DNA of 24,970 nt from CAVTAE01 sp051649365 (GTDB taxonomy: Bacteria; Deinococcota; Deinococci; Deinococcales; Trueperaceae), in contig JBOFGY010000182.1 of the NCBI GenBank assembly GCA_051649365.1, positions 1 through 24,970 on the forward strand. The letters run 5' to 3'. The notes beneath the pieces were generated by a model that was not told the origin of the DNA, ran no database searches, and saw nothing but the letters and a program-made list of their open reading frames with translations. The position numbers were made by a program, and so were the translations under genes. Shown piece after piece: positions 20,011 to 24,970 of this stretch; position 1 is the stretch's first letter; every line of letters begins with the position of its first letter.

Positions 20011-22746
20011 ATGTTGAGAAGAATTGTTTTATTGATGTTCCTTATTACCTTGCTCGTGGTAGCTCAAGAAGATGCTGGCCCCTTAATCTCGAGCGACTTT
20101 GAAGCAGATAGTAATGAATGGGAACTCGTGCTTACAGGCGACGCTGAAGCAGAAAGTCAACTGAACGATGGTAAAAACTGCGTGACGATAGCGAATGGTG
20201 GCCGAGATATTTTTGGTGTGCAACTTCAGCGTGGGGGTTTTGGTCTCGTGGAAGGAGAAACCTATCAAGTTTCTTTTGAAGCGTCCTCGAGCCTCGAGCG
20301 TCCTGTCAAGGTCAAAATAGGACAAGCTGCCTCACCCTTTCAAGAGTTTTGGGCAGACGACCTCACCCTCACACCTGAAGCACAAACGTTTAGCTACTCC
20401 TTTCCCATCACGACACCAAAGGCTGAAGCGGTCAAGATGACCCTGTTTATGGGTGGTGCGAGCGAGGAAAGTGTCGAGGTATGTTTTGACAACCTCACGC
20501 TTGCTGAAGGTGAAATTGCAGTAGGTGCGAATCTTCTTAAGAATGCAGATTTTGCTGAAGACACCGCCGAGTGGCAACTTGGTGCAGGTGCCTTTGATAC
20601 AGAAGGCAGTGTTGCCAACGGTGAATATTGTGCCGTTGTGACGACGAGCGGTGAAAATCCTTGGGACGTAGCCCTAAGACAAGCTGGACTGAATTTAGCT
20701 GAAGGTAAAAAATATAAATTAAGTTTTGATGCTTACGCCGATCCTGCTGCAACTGTGGGTGTGAAACTCGGTCAAAAGGTCGAGCCCTTTGCAGAATATT
20801 TTTATCAAACACCAGAACTCGCTACAGAAAAAACGAACTATAGCTTTGATGTCGAGATATTAGCGTCTGACCCGGATGCACAACTCGAGCTTTTCTTAGG
20901 GGGTATTGCTACGCCTGCAACCTTGTGTTTTGATAACTTTAGCCTCCAAGAAGTTGCCACCGATATTGTTGAAGAACCTAAACCCTACATTATGGTAGAC
21001 CAGTTTGGTTATCTGCCCGATGCGACAAAAGTAGCCGTGTTGGTAGACCCACAAGTGGGCTTTAATGCGGATGACAGCTTTGAACCGAGTGAAACGCTCG
21101 AGGTACGTAGTTCAACCGATGACAGTGTCGTGTTCTCGGGTGAAATCAGTGTTTGGAATAATGGCGAAGTGCAAGAAACATCCGGTGACAAAGGCTGGTG
21201 GTTCGATTTTAGTTCGGTGACCGAGCCTGGTAGTTATTATATTGTTGACCCTGCAACCGATACACGCTCGTATGCCTTTGATATTGGCGATGATGTCTAC
21301 AACAAAGTTCTCTACGCAGCCTTGCGGATGTTTTATTACAACCGCGCGAACATTGCTAAAGAAGAACCCTATGCTGACCCACGCTGGGTAGACGGCGAGA
21401 GCTATGTCGGCCCAGGTCAAGACACAGAAGCTCGCTCGATTGCAGACCTAGAAAACGCGAGTCTTGCTAAAGATTTGTCTGGGGGTTGGTTTGATGCGGG
21501 TGATGTGAACAAATATGTGACGTTTGCAGAGGCTCCTGTTCACGTCCTCCTCACTTCCTATAAAGAAAATCCTGAAGCCTTTGGTGATGACTTTAATCTT
21601 CCAGAATCGGGCAACGGTATTCCTGATGTGATTGACGAAGTAAAGTTCGAGACAGATTGGTTAAAGAAAATGCAAGTTGAAAACGGTGGCGTGATTATTA
21701 AAATGGGTGATACCGATCACAATTCAGCTTCACCGCCTAGCACCGACAAAGACCCACGCTTTTATGGGCCAGTATGCTCGAGTGCAACCATTGCCGCCGC
21801 AGGCATGTTTGCCCATGCTGCCTTGGTCTACGGAGAATTTCCCGATCTCCAAGAAGACGCAGCAGATTTGCAAGAACGCGCCATTCGTGCTTACGACTGG
21901 TACGAAGCTAATCCTAAACGCAATGATTGTGATTTGGGCGAAATTAAAGCGGGTGATGCTGACCGTAGTTTGGATCATCAAAAGGCGATGAATTCAACGG
22001 CTGCTGTCTATCTCTTCGCGCTAACAGGTGAAGAACGCTATCACAGAGCGATGAAAGATAACTACACCTTCACGAGGGCGTTTGGTGACAAGGATGGTTC
22101 GCGCTGGAGCATGTACGACCCTGAACAGGGTGACGCATTGCTTTACTACACCACGCTCGAGAACGCTGACCCTGAGTTAAAAGAAGCGATTTTAGAGGGT
22201 AAAGTTACAGGTGTACTCGAGGGCGTTTATGGATTTAATGATGGCGATGATTTATACCGCGCCTTCTTACTCCCCGATTCGTATCACTGGGGTAGTAATT
22301 ACATCCGTGCGAACGCGGCCAACACAAACCTAGACTTTGTTCACTACAACTTAGATACAGAGAATCTAGCCCAATACGAAGCCAGAGCAGCAGGCATGTT
22401 GCACTATATTCACGGTGTCAATCCACTGAACTTGGTGTATCTCAGCAATATGTATGAGGATGGTGCAGAAAATAGTGTGAACGAGTTTTATCACACCTGG
22501 TTTACAGACGGCAGCCCTTGGGATAATGCCAAAACCAGCGAACGTGGCCCAGCACCAGGCTATATGCCTGGTGGCCCCAACGCAGGCTACACTGGAACCG
22601 TGTCGCCACCTGCGGGTGAACCTGCCCAAAAAGCCTACAAAGACTGGAACAGCGGTGCCGGCTTTTCGTGGGAGATCACCGAAGGGGGTATTTATTACCA
22701 AGCTGCTTATGTAAGATTGCTTGCGAACTATGTAAATAATAAATAA
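20011..22746 (+). CDS. Secreted GH9 endoglucanase-type enzyme with two CBM4/9-like modules
   Basis: The start ATG 20011 follows AAAGGAAAG; the product has 911 residues. Order: signal peptide (MLRRIVLLMFLITLLVVAQ), two related beta-sandwich modules of the CBM_4_9 type (about 25-165 and 170-312, each ending CFDN.(T/S)L), an Ig-like CelD-type domain (about 320-410, MVDQFGYLPDATKVAVLVD), and the GH9 (alpha/alpha)6 barrel (about 420-905). GGWFDAGDVNKY supplies the paired aspartates Asp495 and Asp498 (canonical GGWYDAGDHxKF). HYIHGVNPLN (798-807) is the histidine motif, and WEITEGGIYYQ near the end has Glu891 as likely catalytic acid (Glu888 is the other candidate). GH9 enzymes invert beta-1,4-glucosidic bonds in cellulose or mixed-linkage glucans. 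With the upstream transporter this forms a glucan-use locus. Confidence 0.92.
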   Translation: MLRRIVLLMFLITLLVVAQEDAGPLISSDFEADSNEWELVLTGDAEAESQLNDGKNCVTIANGGRDIFGVQLQRGGFGLVEGETYQVSFEASSSLERPVKVKIGQAASPFQEFWADDLTLTPEAQTFSYSFPITTPKAEAVKMTLFMGGASEESVEVCFDNLTLAEGEIAVGANLLKNADFAEDTAEWQLGAGAFDTEGSVANGEYCAVVTTSGENPWDVALRQAGLNLAEGKKYKLSFDAYADPAATVGVKLGQKVEPFAEYFYQTPELATEKTNYSFDVEILASDPDAQLELFLGGIATPATLCFDNFSLQEVATDIVEEPKPYIMVDQFGYLPDATKVAVLVDPQVGFNADDSFEPSETLEVRSSTDDSVVFSGEISVWNNGEVQETSGDKGWWFDFSSVTEPGSYYIVDPATDTRSYAFDIGDDVYNKVLYAALRMFYYNRANIAKEEPYADPRWVDGESYVGPGQDTEARSIADLENASLAKDLSGGWFDAGDVNKYVTFAEAPVHVLLTSYKENPEAFGDDFNLPESGNGIPDVIDEVKFETDWLKKMQVENGGVIIKMGDTDHNSASPPSTDKDPRFYGPVCSSATIAAAGMFAHAALVYGEFPDLQEDAADLQERAIRAYDWYEANPKRNDCDLGEIKAGDADRSLDHQKAMNSTAAVYLFALTGEERYHRAMKDNYTFTRAFGDKDGSRWSMYDPEQGDALLYYTTLENADPELKEAILEGKVTGVLEGVYGFNDGDDLYRAFLLPDSYHWGSNYIRANAANTNLDFVHYNLDTENLAQYEARAAGMLHYIHGVNPLNLVYLSNMYEDGAENSVNEFYHTWFTDGSPWDNAKTSERGPAPGYMPGGPNAGYTGTVSPPAGEPAQKAYKDWNSGAGFSWEITEGGIYYQAAYVRLLANYVNNK

Positions 22747-22807
22747 GACTGTTTTTTGTTGGCTTCGTAAAGAACTAAGGTAGACACGAGTCATCCCAGA
22801 TTTTAGT

Positions 22808-22840
22808 GCCAACGGCGCACGATGCGCCGTTGGCATTTTC
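22808..22840 (+). terminator. Terminator of the GH9 gene
   Basis: GCCAACGGCGCA (22808-22819) pairs perfectly with TGCGCCGTTGGC (22823-22834) across a CGA loop, followed by ATTTTC. The GC-rich 12-bp stem is strong, though the U-run is short. Confidence 0.8.
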
Positions 22841-22843
22841 ATT

Positions 22844-23069
22844 CGTCATTGCAAGCCTCAGTTCAGACGGTGCTTGCTACTTTATAAGCTAAGCACGGTT
22901 ACAGCCACGAAGCAATCTTTTTAGCTGACTTTGCTGGTAGCTTGGAGATTGCTTCGTAAATTTGTTTGACTGCATACCCACTCGTTTACGACAAAGTTTA
23001 TAGTCTACGTCATTTGTGGTCATTTCACCATCAGAACGCTCCTACCCGTATTTCATACACGCAATGACG
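22844..23069. repeat. Palindromic repeat element, copy 2 (CGTCATTGCGAG type)
   Basis: It starts CGTCATTGCAAGCCTCAG (22844) and ends CGCAATGACG (23060-23069). CACGAAGCAATCT (22906-22918) faces GAGATTGCTTCGT (22945-22957). The same words in the same order form copy 1 at 8383-8619, with similar overall length (226 versus 237 bp) but diverged spacer sequence. It lies between the convergent GH9 and trpD genes. Confidence 0.8.
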
Positions 23070-23114
23070 GCATCAAGTGAAGGCTTCCTTTAGTTTTTGT
23101 TTGGCAATAAGTTC

Positions 23115-24143
23115 CTAAGACGGATTAAACTCCAGATATTCCTCGAGCTTTCTCAACGCTGCACCTTTGTCAATGAGGTCTCGAGCAATCTCCACACCTT
23201 CTTTGATGGAGCCTGCTTTGTCCGAAACATAAAGCCCTGCACCTGCATTGAGTAACACGACATCACGTTTTGCACCTTGAACCCTTCCCGCTAAAATCTC
23301 GCGCAAGGTCTGAGCATTTTCTTTACCATCACCACCGAGTACATCAGCACGGTTGTAGCGTTGCAGTCCAACCTCTTCAGGTGTCAGGGTATAACTTTTT
23401 AGCTTGCCGTTTACAACTTCTGTGATGTACGTTTCACCCGACACGGTTAAGTCATCCATACCATCACCATGAACGACTAAGGCACGTTCTGTACCGAGTG
23501 CATTCAGTACGCCTGCGAGTGGTTTGACAAATGTTGGCGAAAACACACCGAGCACTTGCCTATTTGCACCTGCGGGATTGGTGAGTGGCCCCAAGATGTT
23601 AAAGACTGTTCTCGCTCTTAACTCTGCACGAATAGGTGCTACAAACTTCATAGCAGGATGATGCGAACGTGCAAATAAAAACGCAATGCCTACATTTTCT
23701 AAAGCTGCACTGAGTTGTTTAGAAGTTTGCTCGAGCTTAATCCCCAAGGCTTCTAGGGTATCAGCGGAACTCGAGCGTCGCGTGACGGCGCGGTTGCCGT
23801 GCTTGGCAATTTTTACATCCGCTGCTGCAATGACGAACATAGACGTTGTACCAATGTTGATGGTGTTAATCCCTGTACCACCCGTACTGCATGTATCAAG
23901 CAACACGCCATCGTAATTAAACGACACTTTCACAGAACGTAAGCGCATGGCTTCAGCAAAGCCGGTAATTTCTTCAACGGTTTCGCCTCTCGTTCGCAAG
24001 GCGGAAAGTAAGGCCGCTGCTTGAATTTGCGACATCGCGCCGTCCATGAGATAGCCCATGACTTCATTTGCTTCGCTTCGGGTTAAAGTTTCTCCTAAAA
24101 AAATTCTGTTCAAAACGCCTGAAACATCCTTATTTTCTGACAT
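23115..24143 (-). CDS. trpD: Anthranilate phosphoribosyltransferase
   Basis: The start ATG 24143 (MSENKDVSG) follows GAGGAG; an upstream in-frame start at 24182 lacks one. The 342-residue enzyme transfers anthranilate to PRPP in tryptophan synthesis. It has the N-terminal helical domain, KHGNR (114-118), SADTLEALGI, HHPAMKFVAPIRAELRARTVFNILGPLTNPAGA, and HGDGMDDLTVSGET. Two family motifs deviate: the PRPP-loop GTGGDG reads STGGTG (86-91), and the metal-binding Asp-Glu pair reads Asp-Asp. The rest fits TrpD well (TPEEVGL, LKNxxAGLY-like LLNAGAGLYVSDKAGSIKEG). Other trp genes are not adjacent. A paralogue with altered substrate is the alternative. Confidence 0.85.
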   Translation of the reverse strand: MSENKDVSGVLNRIFLGETLTRSEANEVMGYLMDGAMSQIQAAALLSALRTRGETVEEITGFAEAMRLRSVKVSFNYDGVLLDTCSTGGTGINTINIGTTSMFVIAAADVKIAKHGNRAVTRRSSSADTLEALGIKLEQTSKQLSAALENVGIAFLFARSHHPAMKFVAPIRAELRARTVFNILGPLTNPAGANRQVLGVFSPTFVKPLAGVLNALGTERALVVHGDGMDDLTVSGETYITEVVNGKLKSYTLTPEEVGLQRYNRADVLGGDGKENAQTLREILAGRVQGAKRDVVLLNAGAGLYVSDKAGSIKEGVEIARDLIDKGAALRKLEEYLEFNPS

Positions 24144-24217
24144 GATGGCTCCTCTTGCAATAAGGCAAGGGGCTAAAACCACCTTGCTAAGTTATTATCT
24201 ATGATGGTGTTAAATTA

Positions 24218-24970
24218 TCACGTTTGTACACGTTTAGCATGTTTTTGCAGTTCGGATAAAGCACCTTGCATGTAGGCAATTTCATAAGCCCCACGCTTAC
24301 CAAGCACGGGTTTAAGGAGAGGCAGTGTGAAGCGTTTTGCCCCCAGTAGTATAGGATGAATGCCCAACGCCCAAGCAATCTCACCTGATTTGTATTTTTC
24401 CCAGACTCTAACATGTGCTATGCCAGCAGCTTTTGCTTTTTGCAATAATGTTTGCTCGTAAGTTTCGTCCCAATGTTCTGCTAGTGCCTGTTCTGCAAAC
24501 GCGAACGTTGCACCTGTTTTTTTAAGTCGCCAACCAAGGTCGGGGTCTTCACCGCCGTAAGCAGCAAACGCTTCATCATAGGCACCCGCGTGGAAGAATA
24601 AGGTTTTAGACATACTTGTGTTGGCACCTGTTGCATTCCACCAAAAAGCTTTTGGACCTGCCATCGTTGCCCCGTTTTTCAAATGACTTGGCAAGACAAG
24701 TTTACCCACGACAACCGTATTAGGATTTGTAGCTCCTCGATGTGCCTCGAGCCACCCTTCTCTCGGTATTACATCATCATCTGAAAAAAGAAGTCGTTTA
24801 CCCTTGGCTTCTTTCGCTCCCGTGTTTCTTGCAAAGGCTGCACCCTTGCCAGGTGTTTCCAAAATGTGCAAGGTGTAGTTGGGTTTATAAGCTCGTAAGA
24901 ATTCTAGCGTGTCATCCGTGCAACCATCCGCAACTACGATGGTTTCCAAAGGTGTTTGTTGCTCGAGTGC
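24218..24970 (-). CDS. Family 2 glycosyltransferase, partial (N-terminus beyond right edge)
   Basis: The frame is open to the window edge; the visible 250 residues begin ALEQQTPLETIVVADGCTDDT, the standard GT2 opening, so the first 10-40 residues are missing. GKGAAFARNTGAKEAKGKRLLFSDDDVIPREGW contains the DDD metal-binding motif. GGEDPDLGWRLKKTG is the ED-type acceptor-side motif with the catalytic-base Asp. The C-terminal third (KYKSGEIAWALGIHPILLGAKRF) is helical. It probably transfers a sugar to a surface glycan or lipid carrier. trpD lies 74 nt downstream on the same strand, with no evident functional link. Confidence 0.88.
   Translation of the reverse strand, partial: ALEQQTPLETIVVADGCTDDTLEFLRAYKPNYTLHILETPGKGAAFARNTGAKEAKGKRLLFSDDDVIPREGWLEAHRGATNPNTVVVGKLVLPSHLKNGATMAGPKAFWWNATGANTSMSKTLFFHAGAYDEAFAAYGGEDPDLGWRLKKTGATFAFAEQALAEHWDETYEQTLLQKAKAAGIAHVRVWEKYKSGEIAWALGIHPILLGAKRFTLPLLKPVLGKRGAYEIAYMQGALSELQKHAKRVQT

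Larger units (their letters stand above)
22747..23114. other. 368-bp intergenic region with terminator and repeat
   Basis: The region contains only the GH9 terminator (22808-22840) and copy 2 of the palindromic repeat (22844-23069). I see no gene. Confidence 0.7.

Noticed and set aside
24183..24217. Terminator between the partial glycosyltransferase and trpD
   Set aside because: No stable hairpin with a U-run is visible in the 74-nt gap.

Overview
The window comes from a bacterial chromosome of moderate GC (mid-40s percent by eye). Several hints point loosely to the Deinococcota: a YmdB-type phosphoesterase and a TrpD that read like Thermus/Deinococcus proteins, non-lipoprotein secreted solute-binding proteins, and several genes whose -10 box lies only 6-8 nt before the start codon, as in leaderless transcripts. 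This assignment is a guess; no rRNA or tRNA was seen.

Layout. 1-350: the end of an unrecognised gene, a 43-residue overlapping ORF and a strong hairpin. 352-1446 (-): a Tat-exported TRAP binding protein of the TakP type, without its permeases. 1726-6056 (+): a nonulosonic acid (sialic/legionaminic-type) surface-sugar block with a LegB-like dehydratase, CMP-sugar synthetase, glycosyltransferase, NeuB-type synthase and a small unknown protein. 6057-6553: no large gene, but a promoter-to-terminator unit of about 270 nt with a possible 55-residue ORF. 6554-10437: two half-transporters that fit together as a heterodimeric ABC exporter with one degenerate ATP site; a palindromic repeat element separates the genes. 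10652-13458: a tandem GNAT protein, a YtkA-like membrane protein (-), an ArsC-fold protein without cysteine, and a YmdB-family phosphoesterase.

13835-22746 (+) is a coherent beta-glucan uptake locus: a LacI-family regulator with a Lys/Thr-rich tail, a sugar-binding protein, MalF- and MalG-type permeases (no ATPase gene), a secreted CBM9-like protein, and a large secreted GH9 glucanase with two carbohydrate-binding modules. The enzyme and the CBM9 protein would act outside the cell, and the transporter would import the oligosaccharides under LacI-type control. Hairpins separate several of these genes and may set their relative expression.

22747-24970: a terminator, a second copy of the palindromic repeat, then trpD (-) and a partial glycosyltransferase (-).

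The most unusual whole-window signal is the hexamer CTCGAG. I count 54 copies where about 5 are expected, in genes and between them, while the equal-composition palindrome GAGCTC occurs only about three times. This resembles a highly iterated palindrome such as cyanobacterial HIP1, with a different sequence.
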